Positions 6,853 to 14,904 of a stretch of DNA of 17,657 nucleotides are shown in pieces. Source of the stretch: an uncultured Bacteroidales bacterium. GTDB taxonomy: Bacteria > Bacteroidota > Bacteroidia > Bacteroidales > UBA932. Location of the stretch: positions 1-17,657 of the forward strand of contig CAKUXR010000038.1 in NCBI GenBank assembly GCA_934700615.1, read 5' to 3'. How positions within the stretch are numbered: the first letter of the stretch is position 1; each line of letters starts with the position of its first letter. The notes under the pieces were generated by a model. It saw only the letters and a list, made by a program, of their open reading frames with translations. It ran no database searches and was not told the DNA's origin. The position numbers and the translations under genes are program-made.

Positions 6853-8277
6853 CTAGTCCTCAGGAGCGAACATAGGATCCCAGCTTGGGAGAAGAATCGG
6901 CTTCTGGTCAAGCATCTTGAGGATGTCAGCAGGGATATATTTCTTCTCTGCAACAACTCTGAACATGTACTCGGCAAACCACTCGTCGGTCATGACTACG
7001 CAGCCGTGAACGCCGCTGTCCGGGCCCCAGCTGTTTTCTACCATCCACTTGTCAGCATTGCCGTTTTCATCGACATTGACAGCAATGAGAGTCATTGCGT
7101 GGGATGAACCGCTGGCATGGGTCTGTACCCTCTGCTTCTTGTCCATGGTGAATTTCACGCCGAAAAGGGACTCGTAATCATAGTTGGCGATGTCGAGAAG
7201 GCTTCTGCGGGCATTTACGAACTTGCCGACGTCACATGAGAAATACATCGCGGTATTGTCTTTCAGAGATGCGATTGCAACCTCTCTGATACGCTTGATA
7301 GGAAGGTTCACATAAACCCAGTTCTTTCCGTCATAGACATGACGGTCATAGTCGATTTCATAAACCTTTCCGTACTCTCTGGTCGGGTCGTTCATGAGCA
7401 TCACGTAATTGCCGTCAAGGTCAGCATTGATGTACTTCTGATAGAATGACTTAGGAGTGTATTTTTCTGTGCTGATGACCTTGTCGGAAGCATCGCGCAT
7501 AGTCCACTCAAACTCTGTCGGAGGCACTCCGAGGCAAAGTGAAAGCACTCTGTAAACGTCTGTCAGGACCTCTTCCTTAATTTTGAGGAGTTCTGCAGTA
7601 GAGTCGGACTTCTTTCCCTTCGAACCTGATGCGGCATAGGCGTCACGGATACGGAGGCCGCCCTGGCGAAGAATATTCTTGAGCTGTGAGGCCATGAGAG
7701 ACGTATTGTTGCTGCTGAATGTCTCAGGCATAACCTCAGACGGAACAACACCGTATTTCATAATGAGGTCGGAAACACCTGTGAACTGTCCGCCGTCGCT
7801 GAGAGGATTCGAGAAGAGCCAATCCACCTTGCGGTCTTCGAAAGGAAGATTTCTCGTGTCAATGACACCCTGGAGGAAGAGGTTTGATTTCTCAAGCTGG
7901 TCGAAGAAGAAGACATAGTTCTGAGAGAAGGTGAACGATCCGAGGTTATACTCAGATATCATCTTGGCTCTCATGACGTTAAGTCCCGTGAAAAGCCAGC
8001 ATCTGCCTGAAGATTTCTGGTCGGTGATGCCCTTTGTGGCAACTCTATAGGTGAAATGGTCGTCCACTACAGGAGACTGCTCGGAATTGGTCGCAAGAAC
8101 ATTGATGGAAGTTCCCGCCAATGCGTTTTTGAGGGCCTTGTCAGTGGCGCTTCCGGTGTAGCCCTTGCTGATTCTGGACATCAATTCCGGTGAAATTCCT
8201 CCGTCCGGGGAATTCTGTGCCGACATAACGGCCGGCAACATTGCCGCAAGTGCGGCTGTAAGTAACAACTTTTTCAT
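6853..8277 (-). CDS. Exported C1B cysteine aminopeptidase (bleomycin hydrolase/PepC-like)
   Basis: A 474-residue papain-fold peptidase of family C1B. Residues 1-20 are a signal peptide (MKKLLLTAALAAML..., AxSA before Gln21), so unlike cytosolic PepC/bleomycin hydrolase it should act outside the cytoplasm. Catalytic residues are visible: Gln87 and Cys93 in DQKSSGRCWLF, His393 in SGSSHAMTL, and Asn415 in MVENSWG. The family motif NPLSDGGQ is at 157-164. The C terminus ends LPSWDPMFAPED, like the WDP-containing tail that enters the active site in bleomycin hydrolases and limits them to aminopeptidase action. It follows namZ by 42 nt and precedes a terminator hairpin, so the two are probably one transcript. 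Expected role: trimming peptides, perhaps in the periplasm. Confidence 0.9.
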   Translation of the reverse strand: MKKLLLTAALAAMLPAVMSAQNSPDGGISPELMSRISKGYTGSATDKALKNALAGTSINVLATNSEQSPVVDDHFTYRVATKGITDQKSSGRCWLFTGLNVMRAKMISEYNLGSFTFSQNYVFFFDQLEKSNLFLQGVIDTRNLPFEDRKVDWLFSNPLSDGGQFTGVSDLIMKYGVVPSEVMPETFSSNNTSLMASQLKNILRQGGLRIRDAYAASGSKGKKSDSTAELLKIKEEVLTDVYRVLSLCLGVPPTEFEWTMRDASDKVISTEKYTPKSFYQKYINADLDGNYVMLMNDPTREYGKVYEIDYDRHVYDGKNWVYVNLPIKRIREVAIASLKDNTAMYFSCDVGKFVNARRSLLDIANYDYESLFGVKFTMDKKQRVQTHASGSSHAMTLIAVNVDENGNADKWMVENSWGPDSGVHGCVVMTDEWFAEYMFRVVAEKKYIPADILKMLDQKPILLPSWDPMFAPED

Positions 8278-8319
8278 GCTATCAATTTTGTTTGTATTCT
8301 AAATTTTTCATTGACCATA

Positions 8320-9591
8320 TTATTCGGCATACAGCAGGTACGGCTTCCGACGGGCCTTGAACTTTTCGACATCGTCCTTCCACATTGACTTTATCTCCGC
8401 GGCGGACGCTCCTTTCATTATCATTTCGCGGACCCAAGAATTCCCCATCAGTTTGTCGAAGAACGGCTTACTTCCGAAGAAACTCCGTCCGTCCGCAAGA
8501 GTCCCTGCCGCCGCGTCGGAACCGGGCTGCGCCATCACGACTCTATAGGCATTGACAACATATCCGAGGTTTGTCCCTTCCTGCCAAATATCGTCCAACG
8601 ATTTGTGTGTCAGGTCAATGCCATAGCACCATTCACCCATAAAATCCGGTTTCACGGCCCCGGGCATGCTCTCCGGCATGAACCTGTAACTGTATATTCC
8701 CATATCCGGGCTGCCGTACATTTCGAACGGATGTCCGGTTCCGCGGCCAAGCGAAATCACTGTCCCTTCGAAGAAACACAGCGACGAGTAAAGATACACT
8801 GAACGCATGGTTTTCAGATTCGGGGACGGAGGCATTATCAGTGAATATTTGTCCCTGTGGGTGTAGCCACGGCATGGGACTACCTCGAGATTGCATCTGC
8901 CTCCGTCAGTAAGCCAGCCCTCGCCGTTGATCATGAGCGCAAGCTCGCCCAACGTCATTCCGTGGACTACGGGTATCGGGAGGTAGCCGACTCCTGATTT
9001 GTAGTTCATGTCCAGAACAGGACCGTCCACGTAGAAGCCGTTAGGATTGGGGCGGTCCAGGACTATGACTTTCTTGTCGTACTTGGCGCAGACATCCATG
9101 AGCCTGTACATGGTGATGTAGTAGGTATAATATCTGAGTCCGACGTCCTGGATATCAACTAAAAGCACATCGAACAAGGACATGTCTTCTTCTGACGGCT
9201 GATTTTTGGCGCCATATAGCGAGACTATCGGGATACCTGTCTTGGCGTCGATGGAATTGCCGACTTTGGCACCGGCATCAGCATTTCCTCTGAATCCGTG
9301 TTCCGGTGAGAAAATCACAGTAACATTGACCTTTTTCTTCAGCATCACGTCGGCCAGATGCGGGCCGAAAGTTTTTGGTCCCGATAGGTCGAAGTTCTTG
9401 CCTTTCAGGACTTTATCCCCGACGACGCCGCTCTGGTTGCTGAATATGGCAACCCGCTTTTCCTTCAGGCCGGGGACGTATCTGGAGAATTGCGCGTCAC
9501 CCAATATGGTCTTGCCGGATAACGAAACTGCCGCCGTGGCCATAACGACCACGACAGCAATCATATATCGTAAACATGTCCTAGTTATCAT
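8320..9591 (-). CDS. namZ: Exo-beta-N-acetylmuramidase NamZ-type protein (DUF1343, GH171)
   Basis: A 423-residue exported protein of DUF1343. Characterised members (NamZ, GH171) release MurNAc-containing units from the non-reducing end of peptidoglycan fragments. An upstream ATG in frame at 9633 exists, but a TACCTTTA promoter-like box overlaps it, so the ATG at 9591 is preferred; it gives a signal peptide with core AVVVVMATAAVSL. Numbered from this start, family motifs are FSPEHGFRG (94-102, Glu97 a catalytic candidate), DIQDVGLRYYTY (146-157), LDRPNPNG (178-185), HGMTLGE (210-216) and PPSPNLKT (254-261). The length fits the family. With the exported peptidase next door it suggests periplasmic or secreted muropeptide processing. 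Confidence 0.88.
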   Translation of the reverse strand: MITRTCLRYMIAVVVVMATAAVSLSGKTILGDAQFSRYVPGLKEKRVAIFSNQSGVVGDKVLKGKNFDLSGPKTFGPHLADVMLKKKVNVTVIFSPEHGFRGNADAGAKVGNSIDAKTGIPIVSLYGAKNQPSEEDMSLFDVLLVDIQDVGLRYYTYYITMYRLMDVCAKYDKKVIVLDRPNPNGFYVDGPVLDMNYKSGVGYLPIPVVHGMTLGELALMINGEGWLTDGGRCNLEVVPCRGYTHRDKYSLIMPPSPNLKTMRSVYLYSSLCFFEGTVISLGRGTGHPFEMYGSPDMGIYSYRFMPESMPGAVKPDFMGEWCYGIDLTHKSLDDIWQEGTNLGYVVNAYRVVMAQPGSDAAAGTLADGRSFFGSKPFFDKLMGNSWVREMIMKGASAAEIKSMWKDDVEKFKARRKPYLLYAE

Positions 9592-9632
9592 GCGGTTGTC
9601 AGCTTTATGGCCATCAGGGCCACCGAACCGCA

Positions 9633-9640
9633 TAAAGGTA
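9633..9640 (-). promoter_or_regulatory. Promoter-like -7 box for namZ
   Basis: On the minus strand TACCTTTA differs from TAnnTTTG at one position. It lies just after the atpG stop codon and 41 bp upstream of the preferred namZ ATG. A -33 element is not evident. It implies that namZ and the peptidase can be transcribed apart from the atp operon, and that the in-frame ATG overlapping the box is not the true start. Confidence 0.45.
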
Positions 9641-9646
9641 CGAATT

Positions 9647-10627
9647 TTATTGCATTGAACCGCCTACGATGTCGAGAATTTCGCTGGTAATCTTCGACTG
9701 GCGTCCCTTGTTGTATTCCAAAGAGAGTTCCTGAAGGATTTCGTTACCGTTGTCAGTAGCCGTCTGCATGGCAACCGTCCTCGCGGCATGCTCAGCGGCA
9801 TTGGTATCGAGCTGAACCGTATATATCTTCATCATCAGCACTTTAGGCATCAGTTCATCCAGCAGGCTGTCCACGTCCGGCTCGACGATATAGTCGAATT
9901 TGCGGCCTCTTTCATCCGCCTCGGCAGCAGCCTCTTTGTTCTCGGAAATCGGCATGGTAGTCATCGGCAGATAAACGTTCCTGACTGACGGCTGGGAAGC
10001 TGTGGACTTGAAATGATTGTAAATCAGTTCCACCTTGTCATAGACGCCCGTCATGAAGCCGTGAACCAACTCGGCAGCAAGCTCTGAAGCCTGTTCGTAG
10101 TTCGGCTTTTCAGCCAGCTGCGTGCCATCCAACGGGGACTCGAAGCCTTTCTTCTTCATCGCTTCGGCCATCTTCTTTCCGATGGAATAGACAGTAATGT
10201 CTGTCGGCAGAAGACCGGCTGCAAGATATTCATCCACAACTGATTGCGCATGCTTGACCGCAGTAGCGTTGAACCCGCCGCAAAGAGAAGAATTCGAAGA
10301 ATACGCGACTATCGCAACCTTCCGCACAGGGCGCTCGGCACAAAGAATTTCAAGTTCATTGTCAATGCTGCCGTCTCCGTCTTCCGGAGGCAGCGAGGCA
10401 AATGGCTTGAGAGGGTCAAAAGTATCGGCCTTCTTGTACAGTCTCCTCCTGTATGCAATAAGATTCGCCAGCATGCGGTAGAGCATCTCCTCATACGGCA
10501 ACATGTTTCCGATGGCGGTCTGCGCCTTGTGGAGCTTGGCGGCAGCAACCATCTTCATTGCAGATGTAATCTTCAATGTACTGTTGACGGACGCAATGCG
10601 ATTCTTTATTTCTTTCAGTGACGGCAT
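9647..10627 (-). CDS. atpG: ATP synthase F1 subunit gamma
   Basis: The central rotor shaft of F1, 326 residues against about 285-295 in most bacteria. The N-terminal helix matches the family (KNRIASVNSTLKITSAMKMV, 8-27), as does the SSLCGGFN loop (113-120). The C-terminal helix does too (EHAARTVAMQTATDNGNEIL, 279-298, then YNKGRQSKITSEILDIVGG). The extra length lies mainly at about 60-100 (basic YRRRLYKK, then Pro/Glu/Asp-rich sequence) and near 228-243. It begins one base after the atpA stop and is the last gene of the atp operon. A new promoter-like box for namZ lies immediately downstream. Confidence 0.96.
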   Translation of the reverse strand: MPSLKEIKNRIASVNSTLKITSAMKMVAAAKLHKAQTAIGNMLPYEEMLYRMLANLIAYRRRLYKKADTFDPLKPFASLPPEDGDGSIDNELEILCAERPVRKVAIVAYSSNSSLCGGFNATAVKHAQSVVDEYLAAGLLPTDITVYSIGKKMAEAMKKKGFESPLDGTQLAEKPNYEQASELAAELVHGFMTGVYDKVELIYNHFKSTASQPSVRNVYLPMTTMPISENKEAAAEADERGRKFDYIVEPDVDSLLDELMPKVLMMKIYTVQLDTNAAEHAARTVAMQTATDNGNEILQELSLEYNKGRQSKITSEILDIVGGSMQ

Positions 10628-10628
10628 A

Positions 10629-12224
10629 TTACTTACCCTCGTTCAGACCGAGAACGATATCCTCGGCTTCCTGCTCAATGATTTTTGTGATGTTTTCGTC
10701 AAGTTTTCCGCTTGCAAGAGGTGCCAGGACATCTTCCGCATGGGATGCGCGCATCCTCTCAAGGAACTTGTCCTGGAAACTGCGGACTTTCTCCATAGGA
10801 ATGTCGCGCAACAGGGAATGTGTACCGCAATAGAGGATGGCAATCTGCTCACCTACCGGCATAGGAGAATACTGAGGCTGGATAAGGAGTTGTTTGTTCT
10901 TACGGCCTCTGTCCAATGCCAGAGCAGTAACCTTGTCCACATCGCTGCTGAACTTGGAGAAGGACTCCAGCTCATCGTACTGGGCCTGGTCGATCTTCAA
11001 TGTGCCGGCAACTTTCTTCATACTCTTGACCTGTGCGCTACCACCGACACGGGACACGGAAATGCCCACATTGATGGCCGGACGGAATCCCTGGTTGAAC
11101 AGACTGTTCTCAAGATAGATCTGACCGTCAGTAATGGAAATCACGTTGGTAGGAATATAGGCTGAAACGTCACCTGCCTGAGTCTCGATGATAGGCAATG
11201 CCGTCAATGATCCTCCGGCCTTGACCTTTCCCACCAATGATTCCGGAAGATCGTTCATCTGCTCAGCAACTTCCTGCTGGCCAATGATTTTAGCGGCTCT
11301 TTCCAGAAGTCTTGAGTGAAGATAGAATACGTCTCCAGGGTATGCCTCACGTCCTGAAGGTCGGCGCAGGATCAATGATACCTCACGATATGCAACTGCC
11401 TGTTTGGACAGGTCATCATAAATTACGAGAGCAGAACGTCCTGTATCACGGAAATATTCACCAATTGCGGCACCGGCGAATGCAGAGTAATACTGGAGCG
11501 CAGCAGGGTCCGCAGCGGTTGCGGCAACGACTATCGTGTAGTCCATAGCGCCCTTGGAACGCAGTGTATCCACGATACTTGCCACGGTGGAGCCTTTCTG
11601 GCCTATCGCTACGTAGATACAATATACGGGATTGCCCTTTTCGAATTCGGTCCTCTGATTGATGATTGTATCTATGGCAATGGCTGTCTTTCCGGTCTGC
11701 CTGTCACCGATGATAAGTTCGCGCTGACCTCTTCCGATAGGAATCATCGCATCGATAGCCTTGATACCTGTCTGCAACGGCTCATTGACCGGCTGACGGA
11801 AAATTACGCCCGGGGCCTTGCGCTCAAGAGGCATTTCCAGTTTTTCGCCAGTGATTTCACCAAGTCCGTCGATAGGGACGCCAAGCGGATTCACGACACG
11901 GCCCAGCATCTTTTCGCCGACAGGAATAGATGCAATCCTTCCTGTGCGCTTCACGGTCATTCCTTCTTTGACCTCGTCAGTAGGGCCAAGGAGCACGGCT
12001 CCGACATTGTCCACTTCGAGGTTCATCACAACGCCCATGACGCCGCTGTCGAATTCCAGAAGTTCGCCGGACTCAGCATTGGTCAGGCCGAAAATTCTGG
12101 CCACACCGTCGCTAACCTGCAGCACGGTGCCGACCTCCTCCAGTTTAACGGAAAGGTCCGCAGACTCAAGCTGTTTCAGCAGCACGTCCGATATTTCACT
12201 TGGTTTTATATTATTCTGACTCAT
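10629..12224 (-). CDS. atpA: ATP synthase F1 subunit alpha
   Basis: The non-catalytic nucleotide-binding subunit of the F1 hexamer, 531 residues. The start at 12224 (MSQNNIKPSEISDVL) is preferred over an in-frame ATG at 12248, because the sequence from Ile-Lys-Pro onward aligns with the family N terminus and the upstream extension lies wholly within atpH. Walker A is GDRQTGKT (173-180), with the alpha-type Gln. YDDLSKQA (269-276) and LRRPSGREAYPGDVFYLHSR (286-305) follow, and the arginine-finger region is NVGISVSRVGGSAQ. The start overlaps the atpH stop by 14 nt, so translation is probably coupled. The atpG start follows after one base. Confidence 0.97.
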   Translation of the reverse strand: MSQNNIKPSEISDVLLKQLESADLSVKLEEVGTVLQVSDGVARIFGLTNAESGELLEFDSGVMGVVMNLEVDNVGAVLLGPTDEVKEGMTVKRTGRIASIPVGEKMLGRVVNPLGVPIDGLGEITGEKLEMPLERKAPGVIFRQPVNEPLQTGIKAIDAMIPIGRGQRELIIGDRQTGKTAIAIDTIINQRTEFEKGNPVYCIYVAIGQKGSTVASIVDTLRSKGAMDYTIVVAATAADPAALQYYSAFAGAAIGEYFRDTGRSALVIYDDLSKQAVAYREVSLILRRPSGREAYPGDVFYLHSRLLERAAKIIGQQEVAEQMNDLPESLVGKVKAGGSLTALPIIETQAGDVSAYIPTNVISITDGQIYLENSLFNQGFRPAINVGISVSRVGGSAQVKSMKKVAGTLKIDQAQYDELESFSKFSSDVDKVTALALDRGRKNKQLLIQPQYSPMPVGEQIAILYCGTHSLLRDIPMEKVRSFQDKFLERMRASHAEDVLAPLASGKLDENITKIIEQEAEDIVLGLNEGK

Positions 12225-12780
12225 ACATCTTTCTGTTATTTTGTTCAATGAATCGTCTCCTCAAGTCTTCCAACTGTCTGGACACGCTCGCATCGATTCT
12301 TCTGTCAGCAACCTCGAAGACGAATCCTCCGATGATGGAAGGATCGACAGTTACCGTCAACTCAAGCTGAAGGCCCGTAAGATTCCTGAACATTTCACAT
12401 ATCTTTCTTTCAAGCTCCGGAGAAGGCATACTCACGACAAGTCTGGCATGACTCACACCCTGTGCAGAAAGCCAACGCTCTCTGAAATAATGAAGGATAT
12501 AGCGCAGATACGACTCCCTGTCATGATTTATCACAAGGCCCAGAAATCTGACAAGTGACTGACACATCGGCTCTTCTCCAAGAGCTTTGGACATCAGTTC
12601 TATCTTTTCGGACGATGACAGCAGAGTCTTGCTTTCCACAAGACGCTCCAACTTTACAGATGCAGCCAATGCGTCAGCAAGAGTGCAGGCCTGTTTGTAC
12701 ACGACCTGTCCCTCACCGGTCTCTTCCACGTATTTCAGAAGAGCATCAGCATATCTTGACGCTATAATTCCTGTATTCAT
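12211..12780 (-). CDS. atpH: ATP synthase F1 subunit delta
   Basis: The stator subunit joining F1 to the b-subunit stalk, 189 residues, the normal size. The N terminus IIASRYADALLKYVEE (5-20) is the helical domain that binds the alpha N terminus. The C-terminal signature IIGGFVFEVADRRIDASVSR (149-168) is the conserved delta/OSCP motif. It starts 8 nt after atpF and overlaps atpA by 14 nt. Confidence 0.95.
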   Translation of the reverse strand: MNTGIIASRYADALLKYVEETGEGQVVYKQACTLADALAASVKLERLVESKTLLSSSEKIELMSKALGEEPMCQSLVRFLGLVINHDRESYLRYILHYFRERWLSAQGVSHARLVVSMPSPELERKICEMFRNLTGLQLELTVTVDPSIIGGFVFEVADRRIDASVSRQLEDLRRRFIEQNNRKMYESE

Positions 12781-12788
12781 TATGAGCT

Positions 12789-13304
12789 TCAGTTTTTAAC
12801 TATGGAGTCTTTCCTGTTGTTCAGTTCCTCCATAACCTTGTCAACATATCGCTTCTGAACGTCTTCTGAAGCAAAGTCTGCCCTCAGAATCTTTTCGGAA
12901 ACATTCATTGACAGCATTGCGACTTCCTTGCGGATATCCTGCAATGCGCTTTCCTTCTCGGCAGTGATTTCCAATCTGGCCTGTTCGAGCACCTTGGACG
13001 CTTCCTCCTGAGCCTGAGCCTTGGCCTGCTCGATGATGGACGCTTTCATTTTCGCCGCATCATCCATAATACGGGCACGTTCTTTCTTGGCCTGGAGAAG
13101 AAGTTCAGCCTGCTCCTTGTTCAGGTTGGCAAGCTCTCCCCTGGCCTCTTCCGCCATTGCCAATGACTTGTTGATGGACTCAGTCCTTTCATTGACCATC
13201 TTGGTAATGACAGGGAATCCGAACTTGGCAAGGATGAAAAAGACAATGCCGAAGATTATGACCATCCAGAAAAGGAGGCCAGTATCAGGTGTTACAAGTG
13301 ACAT
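12789..13304 (-). CDS. atpF: ATP synthase Fo subunit b
   Basis: The peripheral stalk of the enzyme, 171 residues. One N-terminal membrane helix (about 9-30, rich in Ile/Val/Phe) is followed by a long charged Ala/Glu/Lys coiled coil (about 35-165) with SLAMAEEARGELANLNKEQA (47-66) typical of subunit b. Only one b gene is present, so the stalk is expected to be a homodimer. It lies 8 nt after atpE and 8 nt before atpH. Confidence 0.95.
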   Translation of the reverse strand: MSLVTPDTGLLFWMVIIFGIVFFILAKFGFPVITKMVNERTESINKSLAMAEEARGELANLNKEQAELLLQAKKERARIMDDAAKMKASIIEQAKAQAQEEASKVLEQARLEITAEKESALQDIRKEVAMLSMNVSEKILRADFASEDVQKRYVDKVMEELNNRKDSIVKN

Positions 13305-13312
13305 AAGGACAA

Positions 13313-13567
13313 TTAGTTAAACAGAGCGAGAAGGCAGACAATGATTGCGAACAAAGCTGCACCCTCGATCATGGCCGCAACAATAATCATTGAAGAACGG
13401 ATATCTCCGCCTGCTTCCGGCTGACGGGCAATAGACTCTGTAGCAGAAGAACCTATCTTTCCGATACCATAACCAGCCGCCAATGCTGCGATAGCTGCGC
13501 CAAGTGCTATACCGATCTTACCAATTGCCTCTGAAGCAACTGCCTGTAAAAGAATTGTAAGTAACAT
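13313..13567 (-). CDS. atpE: ATP synthase Fo subunit c
   Basis: The proteolipid that forms the rotating ring, 84 residues. Two membrane helices (about 14-40 and 58-82) flank the polar loop ARQPEAGGDIR (47-57). The ion-binding carboxylate is Glu68 in AMIEGAALFAI. Helix 1 (GAAIAALAAGYGIG) lacks the Gln that marks sodium-binding rings, so proton coupling is more likely, although this cannot be settled by eye. The gene is 20 nt after atpB and 8 nt before atpF. Confidence 0.95.
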   Translation of the reverse strand: MLLTILLQAVASEAIGKIGIALGAAIAALAAGYGIGKIGSSATESIARQPEAGGDIRSSMIIVAAMIEGAALFAIIVCLLALFN

Positions 13568-13587
13568 AACTATAAATTTTTAATAAA

Positions 13588-14649
13588 CTAACTTTCTTTC
13601 TGTCTTGCCATACCGATGAATACTGCCGACAATATCGTGAACACGTACGCCTGAAGGAATGCCACAAGGATTTCAAGCACGTCCATAAACACTCCGAAAA
13701 GCAGGGAAACGACTGTCATGCTACCGAACAGGACAGCATTGTATTTGGCAAAAATAAATATTATACAAACCAGACTTATGGCGATGATATGCCCAGCGAG
13801 CATATTGGCAAAAAGCCTTATCATCAATGTCAATGGTTTCATCAGGGTACTGAACATCTCGATAATCGGAAGTATCGGAATAGGAAACTTCAGCATCATC
13901 GGAACATCCGGCCAGAAGATATCCTTGAAATAGTGCTTCGTTCCGAACAGATTGATCATGAAGAATGTGAAGAATCCGAGGACGCAGGTCACTGCGATAT
14001 TTCCGGTAACATTGGCTCCTCCCGGGAAGAATGGAACCAGACCCAAGAGATTGTTAATCAATATCCAAAGGAATACGGTGCACAGATACGGGGAGAATTT
14101 GGCGTAATCCTCGCCGATGGAGTCTTTGGCCACGCCCGTATCGATCATCATGATTATCGGCTCCATAAAGGCAGCAATTCCTCGCGGTGCCTCATTTACA
14201 GCATCATGCTTGCGATACCAGCGTGCAGTTCCGAGGATAAGCCATACAAGCAGCGCGCTGCTCATGAATATTGACAATACATTCTTCGTAATCGACAAAT
14301 CCAATGGTCTTATTTCTTCTCCCGCGGCGTTTTTCTCGACGATTTTACCGCTTTCTTCTGAGATGTAAAATCCTTCATACTGATGGCCTTCCTCGACTTT
14401 TGCAGATGAGAAGATATGCCATCCTGATGTCTTGCTCCTGATGATGACCGGCAGCGGAATGGCTATCGATTTTTCTCCGATATTCGTGATGTGCCACTCG
14501 TACGAGTCACTGGTATGACCGAAAATGACATCTTTGACATTGAAATCGGCCTCAGTCGCAACACTGTCAGCCACAGCCTCTTCCGCATGGACTGGAATCC
14601 ACACCGAAACGGCCAGAATCAATGCTGCTATGTATTTCCACAATTTCAT
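13588..14649 (-). CDS. atpB: ATP synthase Fo subunit a with N-terminal extracytoplasmic extension
   Basis: The ion-channel half of Fo, 353 residues. The start at 14649 is preferred because it forms an ATGA overlap with the atpC stop and begins a good signal peptide (MKLWKYIAALILAVSVW..., cleavage near HA/EE at 22-23). An ATG at 14661 lies in frame but inside atpC. A polar domain of about 100 residues (23-122) precedes the membrane helices, as in other Bacteroidota. The core motif LTLMIRLFANMLAGH (273-287) holds the essential Arg278, with His287 where many proteobacteria have Glu; FLQAYVFTILSAVFI (331-345) supplies the conserved Gln333. No atpI-like gene precedes it, unlike several related operons. 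Confidence 0.95.
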   Translation of the reverse strand: MKLWKYIAALILAVSVWIPVHAEEAVADSVATEADFNVKDVIFGHTSDSYEWHITNIGEKSIAIPLPVIIRSKTSGWHIFSSAKVEEGHQYEGFYISEESGKIVEKNAAGEEIRPLDLSITKNVLSIFMSSALLVWLILGTARWYRKHDAVNEAPRGIAAFMEPIIMMIDTGVAKDSIGEDYAKFSPYLCTVFLWILINNLLGLVPFFPGGANVTGNIAVTCVLGFFTFFMINLFGTKHYFKDIFWPDVPMMLKFPIPILPIIEMFSTLMKPLTLMIRLFANMLAGHIIAISLVCIIFIFAKYNAVLFGSMTVVSLLFGVFMDVLEILVAFLQAYVFTILSAVFIGMARQKES

Positions 14650-14897
14650 AATTCCACGCAAACGGAAACTTTATTGTTCCTTATTTCCACAAAACCGGAC
14701 TTTACGGACAGGCTTTTGACATCCCCGTCCTTGGTCTGATATGTCACCTTTCCGCTATTGAGTGTCGTGATCATCGGCGCATGGCCTTTGAGGACTTCAA
14801 ACGGAGCCACCTTGCCAGGCAACTTCACGTAAGTTATCTCGCATTGCTCCAACACCTGCTCAGGTGACATTATTATGAGTGAAAGCTGTGCTTCCAT
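14646..14897 (-). CDS. atpC: ATP synthase F1 subunit epsilon, short form
   Basis: Only 83 residues: the N-terminal beta-sandwich is present (LSLIIMSPEQVLEQCEITYV, 5-24, and APFEVLKGHAPMITTLNSGK, 31-50). The C-terminal two-helix domain found in about 130-140-residue epsilon subunits is absent. The missing helices are the part that inhibits ATP hydrolysis in other bacteria, so that mode of control is probably lacking. Short epsilons are common in Bacteroidota. The gene starts 7 nt after atpD and its stop overlaps the atpB start. Confidence 0.93.
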   Translation of the reverse strand: MEAQLSLIIMSPEQVLEQCEITYVKLPGKVAPFEVLKGHAPMITTLNSGKVTYQTKDGDVKSLSVKSGFVEIRNNKVSVCVEL

Positions 14898-14904
14898 GAT
14901 TCAA

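Noticed and set aside
9592..9633. Fourteen-codon N-terminal extension of the NamZ-type protein
   Set aside because: It overlaps a promoter-like box and precedes a good signal peptide start at 9591.
12225..12248. Eight-codon N-terminal extension of atpA
   Set aside because: It lies wholly inside atpH, and the family N terminus begins at the ATG at 12224.
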